DNA of 32,371 bases from Clostridiaceae bacterium UBA6085 (GCA_002428605.1 DIXH01000054.1:1-32371); one strand, 5' to 3'. Shown: positions 7,639 to 15,777, counted from the stretch's first letter. The notes: generated from the letters alone by a model not told the origin. Numbers and translations: made by a program.

Positions 7639-8821
7639 CGGAAGATTTGGGATACACGGCGGTCAATATGTACCTGAGACCCTCATGAATGAGATAATAT
7701 ACCTCGAGAAGGCATACAGGGAAGCCATGTCTGACCCTGAATTCGTAGCCGAGCTTGATGCGCTCCTGAAGGATTATGCAGGAAGGCCATCGCTTCTCTA
7801 TTTTGCAAAAAGGATGACTGAAGACCTTGGAGGTGCCAGGATATATCTAAAGAGGGAGGACCTCAACCATACGGGCTCACACAAGATCAACAACGTGCTT
7901 GGACAGGTGCTTCTTGCAAAGAGGATGGGAAAGACAAGGGTAATAGCCGAGACAGGTGCCGGTCAGCATGGAGTTGCTACAGCTACTGCAGCTGCCCTTC
8001 TAGGGCTCGAATGTGAGATATTCATGGGCAAGGAGGATACGGAGAGGCAGGCTCTCAATGTATACAGGATGAAGCTGCTTGGAGCAACGGTCCATGAGGT
8101 TACCAGCGGGACGATGACACTTAAGGATGCTGTCAACGAGACGATGAGAGAGTGGACGAGAAGGGTACACGACACTCACTATGTCATTGGATCCGTAATG
8201 GGTCCTCACCCGTTTCCGGAGATGGTAGGGGATTTCCAGAGCGTCATCAGCAGGGAGGCAAGGGAGCAGATAAAGGCAGTGGAGGGAAGACTTCCTGATA
8301 CGGTTGTCGCCTGCGTTGGCGGAGGCAGCAACGCCATGGGGATGTTCAGGAACTTCATCGGAGACGAAGGTGTGGAGCTTGTAGGCTGCGAGGCTGCAGG
8401 GAGAGGCATATCAAGCGGGATGCATGCAGCAACCCTGTCAACAGGGACTGTAGGCGTGTTCCATGGTATGAAGTCCTACTTCTGTCAGGACGACGAAGGA
8501 CAGATTGCACCTGTATATTCGATTTCAGCAGGACTGGACTATCCGGGAATAGGACCGGAGCATGCAGACCTTTTTGACAGGGGACGTGCGAAATACGTTC
8601 CGGTAACTGACGATGAGGCGGTCTATGCCTTCGAATACCTTGCAAGGACTGAGGGGATAATATGCGCCATTGAGAGCGCCCATGCAGTGGCATATGCGAT
8701 GAAGACCGCGCCAGATATGCCTAAGGACTCTATAATGATCGTGTGCCTTTCGGGAAGAGGGGACAAGGATGTGGCTGCAATAGCCAGGTACAAGGGGGTG
8801 GATCTACATGACGAGGATTGA
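7631..8821 (+). CDS. trpB: Tryptophan synthase beta chain
   Basis: PLP enzyme that joins indole to serine to give tryptophan. It has 396 residues, the usual length of TrpB1. FGIHGGQYVPETLM opens the chain. The PLP lysine is Lys85 in HTGSHKINN, the catalytic glutamate is Glu107 in AETGAGQHG, and the cofactor phosphate loop is GGGSNAMGMF. It partners with TrpA, whose gene overlaps its 3' end by 14 bases. Compared with family members nothing is missing. Confidence 0.98.
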   Translation: MGDGRFGIHGGQYVPETLMNEIIYLEKAYREAMSDPEFVAELDALLKDYAGRPSLLYFAKRMTEDLGGARIYLKREDLNHTGSHKINNVLGQVLLAKRMGKTRVIAETGAGQHGVATATAAALLGLECEIFMGKEDTERQALNVYRMKLLGATVHEVTSGTMTLKDAVNETMREWTRRVHDTHYVIGSVMGPHPFPEMVGDFQSVISREAREQIKAVEGRLPDTVVACVGGGSNAMGMFRNFIGDEGVELVGCEAAGRGISSGMHAATLSTGTVGVFHGMKSYFCQDDEGQIAPVYSISAGLDYPGIGPEHADLFDRGRAKYVPVTDDEAVYAFEYLARTEGIICAIESAHAVAYAMKTAPDMPKDSIMIVCLSGRGDKDVAAIARYKGVDLHDED

Positions 8822-9578
8822 TAAGGCGTTTGAAAACGGTAAGGCATTCATAGGATTCCTTACCGCGGGTGATCCAGGCATTGAGAAGAGCCTTGAGTTC
8901 ATACTTGAAATGGAGAAGGCAGGAGCAGACCTTGTGGAGATAGGAATACCTTTTTCAGACCCAATGGCCGAGGGACCGGTGATCCAGGAGGCAAACATCA
9001 GGGCTTTAAAGGCAGGAACAGACCTAAGCAAGGTATTCCAGCTGGTAGAGGAGGTCAGGAAGGTATCAGAGATACCTCTTGTATTCCTTACCTACCTGAA
9101 TCCGGTCTTCAAGACAGGATACAGTGAGTTCTTTGGGAGGTGCAGGGAATCAGGAGTTGACGGGATCATAATACCCGACCTGCCATTCGAGGAGAAGGGA
9201 GAGGTCGCTGGAATAGCCAGGGAGAACGGCATTGACATCATATCACTCATTGCCCCCACGTCGGAGAAGAGGATCAGGATGATCGCAGAGGAATCATCAG
9301 GCTTCCTGTACATAGTCTCATCAATGGGAGTTACAGGAGTAAGGAGCGAGATAAGGACTGACCTGAAATCGATAGTGGAAGCGGCAAAAGAGGCAACGGA
9401 GACTAAGATTGCAGTGGGATTCGGAATAAGCAGTCCGGATCAGGCAAGGGAGATATCGGCATACGCCGATGGTGTGATAGTCGGCAGCGCCATAGTGAGG
9501 ATCATCGGGGAGCATGGGGATTCTGCAGGCAAATACATATATGACTATGTAAAGTCAATGAAGGATGCTCTAAGGTGA
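8808..9578 (+). CDS. trpA: Tryptophan synthase alpha chain
   Basis: Releases indole from indole-3-glycerol phosphate and passes it to TrpB. A 256-residue TIM barrel, typical length. FLTAGDPG, LVEIGIPFSDP and VGFGISSPDQA are recognisable. Glu44 aligns with catalytic Glu49 of the Salmonella enzyme. The position of catalytic Asp60 (PLADGP) is Glu55 here (PMAEGP), an acidic but longer side chain. Loop 6 and the phosphate site (IVSSMGVTGVR) are present. It overlaps trpB, so the two subunits are probably made by coupled translation. The last standard trp gene. Confidence 0.96.
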   Translation: MTRIDKAFENGKAFIGFLTAGDPGIEKSLEFILEMEKAGADLVEIGIPFSDPMAEGPVIQEANIRALKAGTDLSKVFQLVEEVRKVSEIPLVFLTYLNPVFKTGYSEFFGRCRESGVDGIIIPDLPFEEKGEVAGIARENGIDIISLIAPTSEKRIRMIAEESSGFLYIVSSMGVTGVRSEIRTDLKSIVEAAKEATETKIAVGFGISSPDQAREISAYADGVIVGSAIVRIIGEHGDSAGKYIYDYVKSMKDALR

Positions 9579-9582
9579 AGAG

Positions 9583-10251
9583 ATGATAATAGATGTGAAC
9601 GGCATGGACGTATTTTATGAGAAAACTGGTGAAGGAAGGCCTGTTGTACTTCTTCACGGAAACGGTGAGGACCACGGTATATTTGATGTACTTTCGGAAG
9701 AGCTGTCAATTGACCATGCCGTGTATGCCATGGACAGCAGGGGACATGGAAGGAGCGGAAGGACAAGCGAGTTTTCGTATGAAAGCATGATGGAGGACAC
9801 TGCGGGACTCATACGGCAGCTTGGGCTAAGCAAACCTTTCATTTATGGCTTCAGTGATGGTGGGATTATCGCGCTGCTCCTTGCGTCAAGGCATCCCGAG
9901 CTTGTCTCAGGTATCGCTGTAAGCGGTGCGAACCTTGATCCTCAGGGAGTTAAGGAAAAGTATCGCAGGATTTTCAGGGTGATTCATTTCTTCACGAGAA
10001 GCAGAAATGTCAGGATGATGCTCACCCAACCGGACATTAAAGACGAGGAGCTAGAGAAGATAGTAGTGCCTACTCTAATCATCGCCGGGAAAAAAGATGT
10101 CATAAAGGAGTCGCATACCAGGCATATTGCAGGCTGCATAAGGAACAGCGAGCTTAAGGTACTGGAGGGTGAAGGGCATGCAAGCTATGTGGTGCACAGC
10201 GGTAAGCTATACGGCATACTGAAGCCTTTTCTTGACAGCATTGAAGAGTGA
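9583..10251 (+). CDS. Alpha/beta hydrolase at the end of the trp operon
   Basis: A 222-residue cytosolic alpha/beta-hydrolase. The oxyanion motif HGNG is at 25-28. The nucleophile Ser91 is in GFSDGG (Gly-x-Ser-x-Gly), and Asp172 (AGKKD) and His199 (GEGHASYV) complete the triad. The cap region is short. The substrate cannot be predicted; esterase or lipase-like activity is only the family default. AGGTGA overlaps the trpA stop and the ATG follows four bases after it, so the gene is almost certainly cotranscribed with trp. It is not a known step of tryptophan synthesis. The terminator at 10292-10319 follows. Confidence 0.85.
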   Translation: MIIDVNGMDVFYEKTGEGRPVVLLHGNGEDHGIFDVLSEELSIDHAVYAMDSRGHGRSGRTSEFSYESMMEDTAGLIRQLGLSKPFIYGFSDGGIIALLLASRHPELVSGIAVSGANLDPQGVKEKYRRIFRVIHFFTRSRNVRMMLTQPDIKDEELEKIVVPTLIIAGKKDVIKESHTRHIAGCIRNSELKVLEGEGHASYVVHSGKLYGILKPFLDSIEE

Positions 10252-10291
10252 AGAAAAAGGAATAAGAACAGTGAAATAGTCCTAAATGGAA

Positions 10292-10319
10292 GAACCGGGA
10301 TGCGATGCATTCCCGGTTC
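10292..10319. terminator. Stem-loop between convergent operons
   Basis: GAACCGGGA (10292-10300) pairs perfectly with TCCCGGTTC (10311-10319). The inner TGC/GCA can extend the stem. It lies between the end of the trp-hydrolase operon and the end of the mur operon. Neither side has a strong T-run, so it may terminate in both directions only weakly. Confidence 0.6.
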
Positions 10320-10327
10320 ACTGTATT

Positions 10328-11182
10328 CTATATAAGCTTGAGCTTCAGGCTTTCGACCATGCTCCTTGTTTCCTTTATATCATCCCTGACTTCTTCGAAG
10401 CTCATTCTTGCCACACCGATGAAAAGAATATCGACTATGGTAAGCTGCGCCATCCTTGAGACAATGGCTCCCGTCCTGTAGTTCTTCTCTTCAGCAATTG
10501 TATGGAAGTCCATGTCAGCGAGCTGGGAAATAGGATTCCTGCCAAGCGTCGTTATGCTGATTATGGTCGCGCCCTTGCTTTTGGCCTTCTCAAGTGCCTT
10601 GAAAACCTCCATTGAGCTGCCGCTGTTGGATATCCCTATGGCAAGGTCACCCTTCTTCAGGTGCACTGAAGAGGCAAGCTGGCTGTGTGTGTCCTTGTAG
10701 AAGATGGAGTCCTTTCCTATCCTCATGAGCTTCAGCTGGAAATCCTCTGCTACAAGGGCGGATTGTCCGACTCCAAAGAAGTAGACCCTTTCTGACTTGA
10801 TTATCGCGTCAACTGCCTTTGCTACCATTTCTGCATTAAGGCTTCCTGCAGTATCAAGTATGGCCTTTGAGTTACCAGAGCTTATCTTGTCGATGATCTC
10901 ATCCATTGAGTCGCTCTTTTCCACTGCCTCATATACTGTAGTCCCGCTCTCAGACTCCTTGAGGTACTCGAGGAAGCCAAGCCTGAACTCAACAAAGCTC
11001 TGGTATCCGAGCTTCTTTGCAAACCTGACGATGCTGGCAGTACTTGTACCTACGCTGTCAGCAAACTCCTTGACGTTGAACTTAGGTATCTTCGATTCGT
11101 TTTCCAGTATGTAGTCTGCGATCTTTTCCTCTGATTTGGAGAAGCCGGCTCGCATCTGCTCGATTCTCAGGAATCCAGCCAT
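10328..11182 (-). CDS. murR: RpiR/MurR-family transcriptional regulator
   Basis: A 284-residue regulator with an N-terminal helix-turn-helix of the RpiR type (about 1-77: FSKSEEKIADYILEN, then FADSVGTSTASIVRFAKKLGY). A SIS sugar-phosphate-binding domain follows at about 110-250 (FFGVGQSALVAEDF, GISNSGSSMEVF). In E. coli MurR binds MurNAc-6-phosphate and represses murQP. Its place as last gene of a murQ-murP-mupG operon supports the same role. It starts four bases after the mupG stop. The candidate operator is the palindrome at 14590-14604. Confidence 0.87.
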   Translation of the reverse strand: MAGFLRIEQMRAGFSKSEEKIADYILENESKIPKFNVKEFADSVGTSTASIVRFAKKLGYQSFVEFRLGFLEYLKESESGTTVYEAVEKSDSMDEIIDKISSGNSKAILDTAGSLNAEMVAKAVDAIIKSERVYFFGVGQSALVAEDFQLKLMRIGKDSIFYKDTHSQLASSVHLKKGDLAIGISNSGSSMEVFKALEKAKSKGATIISITTLGRNPISQLADMDFHTIAEEKNYRTGAIVSRMAQLTIVDILFIGVARMSFEEVRDDIKETRSMVESLKLKLI

Positions 11183-11186
11183 CTGA

Positions 11187-12233
11187 TCACATCCTATCCT
11201 TTAGTATATGGAACTCGAAGGCATCTCCGGGGCCGAGCATGTCAATGAGGAGCCTTCCGTCAAGTGAGCTTCCAATGACATTGACCCTTGGGTCCGCTGG
11301 CAGGTCCTTCTTTACTATCTGCAGCTCGCCCTCGTACCTTCCATAACCGTTATTATCAATTGTAACAGAATAGGCAGCTCTTTTAATACAATTTGATTGA
11401 AAAACCTTGCTTTTTTTATTAAGCCTTGATTCTTCAGACCGTATGACATACTCAGCAGGGTCTCGCCTGTTGTGGTGGATACCTGACAGGAAGGCTAAGG
11501 CATCAGCTTCATCAGACAGAAGTCTTATTGGCACTCTTGCCACCTCAGGCCTTATGCCTGAAAGGGAATCCAGCTCCTCGAGGGATGCTGCTGCATCCCC
11601 GAACAGGACAAGGTCAGTTCCACCCTTCATGAGGTGCTGCGCTGAAACCATGGGAAGGATCTCCCTATGGACTTCAACCGTAGGTAATCCTTCAAACAGG
11701 GGACCTCTCCTTCCGGAGCGTGACGGAATGAAAGCAATTGTCTTCATTCCCAGGGAGTGAAAAAGATCATTCCTCATCTTCAGGTAGTCCCAGGATATTC
11801 CTGTATCCCGCCTTGGATAGTAATTGTGGCATACTTCTACGTTCCTGGGATCAAGTCCGATCGATAGCAGAGCATTAAGGCTCCTCTCGTCGAGTACTGA
11901 TGCGTTCAGCTGTATCCTATACATGTCTGAATTTGATAGCGCAGCTATCTCCTCCAAAGAGAATCCGAAATCCAGTCTCATGGCATGGAGCTTAAGTCCC
12001 ATGCTCTCAGCCTTCATAAGATATCCCTTTGAAACATCAGCTGTCAGTTCCATACCCAGCGAGGCTGCCTTGTCAGCTATTGCAGCGGCCTCGTATTCAA
12101 GGGAACCACCTGCCTCAGGTATATGAAGGGAGGTGAAGACCCTGGTGAAGCCTCTTTTCGAGGCTTCCTCCAGGTATTTCAGGTTGTCTTCAAGGGGATA
12201 TCCCATTCCGGGAAATACAGAAATTCCATGCAT
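11187..12233 (-). CDS. mupG: MupG-family 6-phospho-N-acetylmuramidase
   Basis: A 348-residue protein of the family once called DUF871: a TIM-like barrel opening MHGISVFPGMGYPLEDNLKYL, then a small C-terminal beta domain (DPRVNVIGSSLDGRLLIDML). In Staphylococcus aureus, MupG splits the imported disaccharide MurNAc-6-phosphate-GlcNAc in the cytosol, and its gene sits with murQ, murP and murR. The same neighbours are present here, which supports the assignment. HNYYPR and LFGDAAAS are family-like segments. GGAGGG lies 7 nt before the ATG. The gene lies 20 bases after murP. The exact substrate remains inferred. Confidence 0.85.
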   Translation of the reverse strand: MHGISVFPGMGYPLEDNLKYLEEASKRGFTRVFTSLHIPEAGGSLEYEAAAIADKAASLGMELTADVSKGYLMKAESMGLKLHAMRLDFGFSLEEIAALSNSDMYRIQLNASVLDERSLNALLSIGLDPRNVEVCHNYYPRRDTGISWDYLKMRNDLFHSLGMKTIAFIPSRSGRRGPLFEGLPTVEVHREILPMVSAQHLMKGGTDLVLFGDAAASLEELDSLSGIRPEVARVPIRLLSDEADALAFLSGIHHNRRDPAEYVIRSEESRLNKKSKVFQSNCIKRAAYSVTIDNNGYGRYEGELQIVKKDLPADPRVNVIGSSLDGRLLIDMLGPGDAFEFHILKDRM

Positions 12234-12253
12234 ATCTTCACCCTCCTTAAGCT

Positions 12254-13627
12254 CTATTCTTCAACAGGGTCATTGAAGCCGATAAGGCTCGTAGCTATGA
12301 ATCCAACTGCATATGCCGAGATGACTCCAATGAGGTACTTTATCGCACCGCCCGGTACAATCGCCGCTGCAAGAGGAAGTCCTGAAAGCCCCATGGCTAC
12401 TGCACCGATATTGCCGAATGCCGCGACTACAGCTCCGCCTGCCGCACCACCGATGCACGCACCGAGGAATGGCTTTCCAAGGGGAAGGGTGACTCCATAG
12501 ATGAGTGGTTCTCCAACGCCAAGGATCCCAACGGGAAGCGCAGATGCGATGGTCCTCTTCAGCCTCTTGTTCTTGGTCTTGAAATATACTGCGACCGATG
12601 CCCCAACCTGACCTGCACCCGCCATGGCAAGTATAGGAAGAAGTATGGTGAAGCCGGTAGTTGCGATGAGGTCAGCGTGGATAGGTGTAAGTCCCTGATG
12701 GATCCCGGTCATGACCAGCGGCAGGAATGTACCTGCCAGAGCAGCTCCGATCAGGGCTCCGCCGCCTGATATTGCTCCTGTTACTGCCTTGCCTATGGAT
12801 TCTGATATCCATCCGCCAAGCGGCTGAAGAACGAGGACAGCTGCCGCTCCTGCTACAAGTACAGTCACGAGTGGTGTGATGATGAGGTCAAGTGATTCAG
12901 GCATGACCTTTCTTACTGACTTCTCAACTCTCGAAGCGAAGAACACGACAAGAAGTACCGCGATTATTCCGCCTCTGCCGGGAACAAGCTTGGTTCCGAA
13001 GAGGACGATGTCACCAAGTGACGGATGCATGAGTATTCCTGCCATGACTGCTCCAAGGGCAGCAGAGCCTCCGAACTCCCTGGCAGCATTATAGCCGACA
13101 AGTATGTTCATATAAGTGAATATTGCGGCTCCGAAGATTCCGAGAAGTCCAACAAGTGCTGGGTTTGCCGCAGCAAAGCCCGGCAGGATCAGAGGATTCT
13201 TCAGCAGATTGTTAATGCCCATTATGAGTCCTGATGCTATGAATGCAGGAATGAGTGGTATGAATATGTTGGAGATCGACTTCAGTACCCTTGAGAATGG
13301 CTTCTCATACCTGGCCTTCATATCCTTCTTTACGGCATCTGCATTTCCAAAGTCCGCATCGACCTGTCCCTTTATTCCAGTGACCTTCTCAAGCTCCTGG
13401 GCGATCCTGGTGGAGGCCCCAGGGCCTACGACGATCTGGTACTGCCCGCTGCTTTCAACTACCCCCATGACGCCTTCTATCTTCTTCAGTTTTTCTGTGC
13501 TGACCCTGGAGTTGTCCTTGAAGGTCATCCTTACACGTGTCATGCAGTTTGTTATTGAAGCGACATTACCCTTGCCGCCAACGTTTTCAAGTATCTCGGA
13601 TGTCAGTCTGTCATTTTTTACAGCCAT
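12254..13627 (-). CDS. murP: PTS EIIBC component, MurNAc / MurNAc-GlcNAc transporter
   Basis: Imports and phosphorylates the amino sugar. The 457 residues comprise an EIIB domain (about 1-85) with phospho-cysteine Cys28 in ITNCMTRVRM, and a multi-span EIIC domain (about 100-450) with GVGEPLIYGVTLPLGKPF, the glucose-superfamily signature. There is no EIIA domain, so phosphate must come from a separate or foreign IIA. MurP of E. coli likewise uses the glucose IIA. The murQ-mupG-murR context gives the substrate. GGGAGG precedes the ATG, and murQ ends two bases upstream. Confidence 0.9.
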   Translation of the reverse strand: MAVKNDRLTSEILENVGGKGNVASITNCMTRVRMTFKDNSRVSTEKLKKIEGVMGVVESSGQYQIVVGPGASTRIAQELEKVTGIKGQVDADFGNADAVKKDMKARYEKPFSRVLKSISNIFIPLIPAFIASGLIMGINNLLKNPLILPGFAAANPALVGLLGIFGAAIFTYMNILVGYNAAREFGGSAALGAVMAGILMHPSLGDIVLFGTKLVPGRGGIIAVLLVVFFASRVEKSVRKVMPESLDLIITPLVTVLVAGAAAVLVLQPLGGWISESIGKAVTGAISGGGALIGAALAGTFLPLVMTGIHQGLTPIHADLIATTGFTILLPILAMAGAGQVGASVAVYFKTKNKRLKRTIASALPVGILGVGEPLIYGVTLPLGKPFLGACIGGAAGGAVVAAFGNIGAVAMGLSGLPLAAAIVPGGAIKYLIGVISAYAVGFIATSLIGFNDPVEE

Positions 13628-13629
13628 TT

Positions 13630-14547
13630 CTATTCCTCCCTGACTTTATTATCAGTAGCATCAAGCGCCTTCAATATGTATCCGCTGCTCTTTTCAAGAA
13701 GCAGTGAAGCTTCGTCCCTTTCCAGTCCAGTGAGCTTAATCAGTATGGCGAGCTTGGGGCTTCCTTCAGACAGCTCGATGAGCTTTTCGGCTTCATCTGA
13801 ATCGGCGCCTGTAGCCTGCATGACTATGTTCTTTCTTCTTTCGATAAGCTTCTCGTTTGTAGCTGAAACATCCACCATGAGGTTCGAGTACACCTTCCCC
13901 AGCTTGACCATGGTTCCTGTAGTTATCATGTTGAGTATCAGCTTCTGTGCAGTTCCTGCCTTGAGCCTGGTTGAACCGGTGATCGCTTCAGGCCCTACTT
14001 CGGCAACTATCGGAATGTCCGCCGATCTGGCCATTTCTGACCCGGGATTGCAGGAGACAGATACTGTGACGGCACCAAGCTTCTTTGCATGCTCAAGCGC
14101 TCCAAGTACATAGGGTGTCCTGCCGCTGGCAGCAATGCCCACAAGTATGTCTTCCTTTGTGAACCCGGCACCTATCAGGTCGCTTGCTCCGGCTGCGAAA
14201 TCATCCTCAGCGCCTTCAACTGCCTTGAGGATAGCTTCCTTACCTCCGGCGATTATTCCTACAACCATTCCAGGATCCGTTCCGAAGGTAGGGGGGCATT
14301 CCGAGGCATCAAGGATGCCAAGCCTTCCGCTTGTACCTGCACCGATATAGATCAGTCTGCCTCCTGATCTCATCGCATTAGCAGCTGCATCCACCGCTTC
14401 AGCGATCCTGTCCAGCGACTTTGCAACAGCCACAGGAACCTTCATGTCCTCCCTGTTAAGCATCCTCATCATCTCCAGTGTGGATACCCTGTCGATTTCC
14501 AAAGTGTCAAGGTTTCTTGATTCAGTAGTAAGTTTTGTCAAATCCAT
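13630..14547 (-). CDS. murQ: N-acetylmuramic acid 6-phosphate etherase
   Basis: Removes D-lactate from MurNAc-6-phosphate to give GlcNAc-6-phosphate. It has 305 residues, the usual length. The SIS domain shows YIGAGTSGRLGILDASECPPTFG. Glu83 and Glu114 fall at the same numbers as the catalytic pair of the E. coli enzyme. SCNPGSEMARSADIPI and GSTRLKAGTAQKLILNM are family signatures. The C-terminal 60 residues form a UBA-like helical segment. First gene of the minus-strand mur operon. GGAGG at 14554-14558 precedes the ATG, and the promoter-operator is at 14578-14605. Confidence 0.96.
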   Translation of the reverse strand: MDLTKLTTESRNLDTLEIDRVSTLEMMRMLNREDMKVPVAVAKSLDRIAEAVDAAANAMRSGGRLIYIGAGTSGRLGILDASECPPTFGTDPGMVVGIIAGGKEAILKAVEGAEDDFAAGASDLIGAGFTKEDILVGIAASGRTPYVLGALEHAKKLGAVTVSVSCNPGSEMARSADIPIVAEVGPEAITGSTRLKAGTAQKLILNMITTGTMVKLGKVYSNLMVDVSATNEKLIERRKNIVMQATGADSDEAEKLIELSEGSPKLAILIKLTGLERDEASLLLEKSSGYILKALDATDNKVREE

Positions 14548-14577
14548 TAGAATCCTCCTCGTTCTTCCTTTGACACC

Positions 14578-14605
14578 ATTATACGTCTATGAAATAATAT
14601 TTCAA
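14578..14605 (-). promoter_or_regulatory. mur operon promoter
   Basis: Reading on the minus strand, TTGAAA (complement of 14600-14605), a 16-bp spacer, and a perfect TATAAT (complement of 14578-14583), about 30 bases before the murQ start. The palindrome at 14590-14604 overlaps the -35 and spacer. Confidence 0.8.
14590..14604. promoter_or_regulatory. Candidate MurR operator
   Basis: Perfect palindrome TGAAATA-A-TATTTCA. It has the TGAAA...TTTCA form common for RpiR-family sites and lies on the murQ promoter, so binding would block polymerase. MurR as the binder is inferred from the operon. Confidence 0.65.
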
Positions 14606-14683
14606 TGTATAAAACAAAATATTGTAATAAAAATACAAACCTTTACAGAAACTTCATTTTTCAAGACAGTCCCTGAATATAAA

Positions 14684-14692
14684 TGATATACT
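14684..14692 (+). promoter_or_regulatory. Extended -10 promoter element for the orphan membrane gene
   Basis: TGATATACT is an extended -10 with no clear -35. It lies 45 bases before the start codon at 14738 and within the 190-base divergent region shared with murQ. Confidence 0.45.
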
Positions 14693-14737
14693 GGAATAGA
14701 AAATTATGCCATAATCCAAGCATCAGGAGTTGAAGAT

Positions 14738-15304
14738 ATGCTGAAGAAACTTTATGAGAAGAAGCCTGTGGAAAGGGTTATCCCGCTATTTGCCTGGTTC
14801 ATGGCTGTATATGCAGTCATGTTCCTGATCTCTTATCTTACACATGGGGATGCGTGGCCTGGTGTTCCTGCAGAAGGCGCAGCCGAAGCTGTGAAGGATC
14901 CGATAAGGATCATCGCAGACAGCGGGACAGTGGTGCTGTTCATAGTCGGAGGAAACATCCTGGTAAGGTCAGGGAACCTTACTCCGGGATTTGCCATATT
15001 TCTCCTTCAGGCAGCCACAGGGGGATGGTTCGGAGGAATGAACGGCGGACCGGAATTCTTCCAGGGGATCGGAAGCTATTCGGCGGGCTTCCTGAAGACA
15101 GGCTTTCTCGAGTACCTGTCCTACGCCATGTTCTGTGCCGGATCACTTGCACTTAGCATAAAGGTCTCCGAGAAGTTCCCTCCAAAGGAATGGATAGTAC
15201 AGAAGAAGATCATTGACCTGACTTTTACAAAAGATGAGACGAATGTGCTGATCGCAGCCCTTGTGGTCCTTGCAGCCTCGGGATTCGTTGAGGCTCTGCT
15301 TTAG
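14738..15304 (+). CDS. Unrecognised integral membrane protein
   Basis: A 188-residue hydrophobic protein that I do not recognise. About five membrane segments are visible: near 17-36, 57-75, 80-100, 120-138 and 168-187. The first external stretch (about 37-56) is acidic and Pro/Ala-rich, and a Gly-rich turn (GGWFGGMNGGPEF) lies near residue 105. A charged cytosolic segment (PPKEWIVQKKIIDLTFTKDE) precedes the last span. No catalytic motif is apparent. AGGAG at 14725-14729 is 8 nt before the ATG. It is transcribed alone, divergent from murQ, and ends at a strong bidirectional terminator. A role in transport or envelope function is possible but unsupported. Confidence 0.8.
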   Translation: MLKKLYEKKPVERVIPLFAWFMAVYAVMFLISYLTHGDAWPGVPAEGAAEAVKDPIRIIADSGTVVLFIVGGNILVRSGNLTPGFAIFLLQAATGGWFGGMNGGPEFFQGIGSYSAGFLKTGFLEYLSYAMFCAGSLALSIKVSEKFPPKEWIVQKKIIDLTFTKDETNVLIAALVVLAASGFVEALL

Positions 15305-15320
15305 GTTGATATTAAGTTTA

Positions 15321-15349
15321 AAAACCGGAATCTATGATTCCGGTTTTTT
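15321..15349. terminator. Bidirectional intrinsic terminator
   Basis: AAAACCGGAATC (15321-15332), a three-base loop, and GATTCCGGTTTT (15336-15347) with further T's. It has a T-run on both strands and lies between the convergent genes ending at 15304 and 15351. Confidence 0.9.
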
Positions 15350-15350
15350 A

Positions 15351-15689
15351 TTAAAGCGTTATTATACTGTAGCCCTGCCTGATATAGGGTTCCATTGGCG
15401 GATGGCCGGTCATGTCCCCGTTTACCGGAATGCCGGAGCCCAGGTTATACTCAAGGACTCCAAATTTTGCGGAGCAGCCCTTGCATACACTGTCGAAGAG
15501 TCCCATGTCGAATGCCTTTCCAAAAAGCTTGTTGTCTGACTCCCTCATCTCCTTTATGAGCTTTACTGCCTCTCCTTCAAGGATCACCCTGACATCGATA
15601 CCTTTTTCCTTCATATCGATTGAGTTAAGCAGAACGTGCACAAAGCACGTGGGGTCACCCCTGAATGCGAATATGGCTACCTTATCCAT
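15351..15689 (-). CDS. DsrE-like small protein
   Basis: A 112-residue protein of DsrE-like fold: an N-terminal strand MDKVAIFAFRGDP, a strand IDVRVILEGEAV (31-42), then Cys69-x-x-Cys72 (SVCKGCSA). The layout and CxxC position match the protein at 2401-2721 (Cys70/Cys73), although overall identity looks low. A sulfur-handling or redox function is a family-level guess. GGGAGGG precedes the ATG. It is a single gene with its own promoter, divergent from panE, ending at the shared terminator. Confidence 0.7.
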   Translation of the reverse strand: MDKVAIFAFRGDPTCFVHVLLNSIDMKEKGIDVRVILEGEAVKLIKEMRESDNKLFGKAFDMGLFDSVCKGCSAKFGVLEYNLGSGIPVNGDMTGHPPMEPYIRQGYSIITL

Positions 15690-15733
15690 TTAGTTACCCT
15701 CCCTTTGCTGAGATATCCTGTGGTTATATGACT

Positions 15734-15762
15734 AGAATATCATCATGAACGTAAACTGTAAA
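15734..15762 (-). promoter_or_regulatory. Promoter of the second DsrE-like gene
   Basis: On the minus strand, TTTACA (complement of 15757-15762), a 17-bp spacer, and TATTCT (complement of 15734-15739) preceded by TGA, an extended -10. Confidence 0.6.
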
Positions 15763-15770
15763 CGTTTGGA
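15757..15770. promoter_or_regulatory. cre-like / LacI-family-like site
   Basis: TGTAAACGTTTGGA matches the CcpA catabolite-response consensus TGNAANCGNNNNCA except for G in place of the next-to-last C. It overlaps the -35 of the minus-strand promoter. It is weak evidence of carbon control. Confidence 0.3.
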
Positions 15771-15777
15771 ACATATA

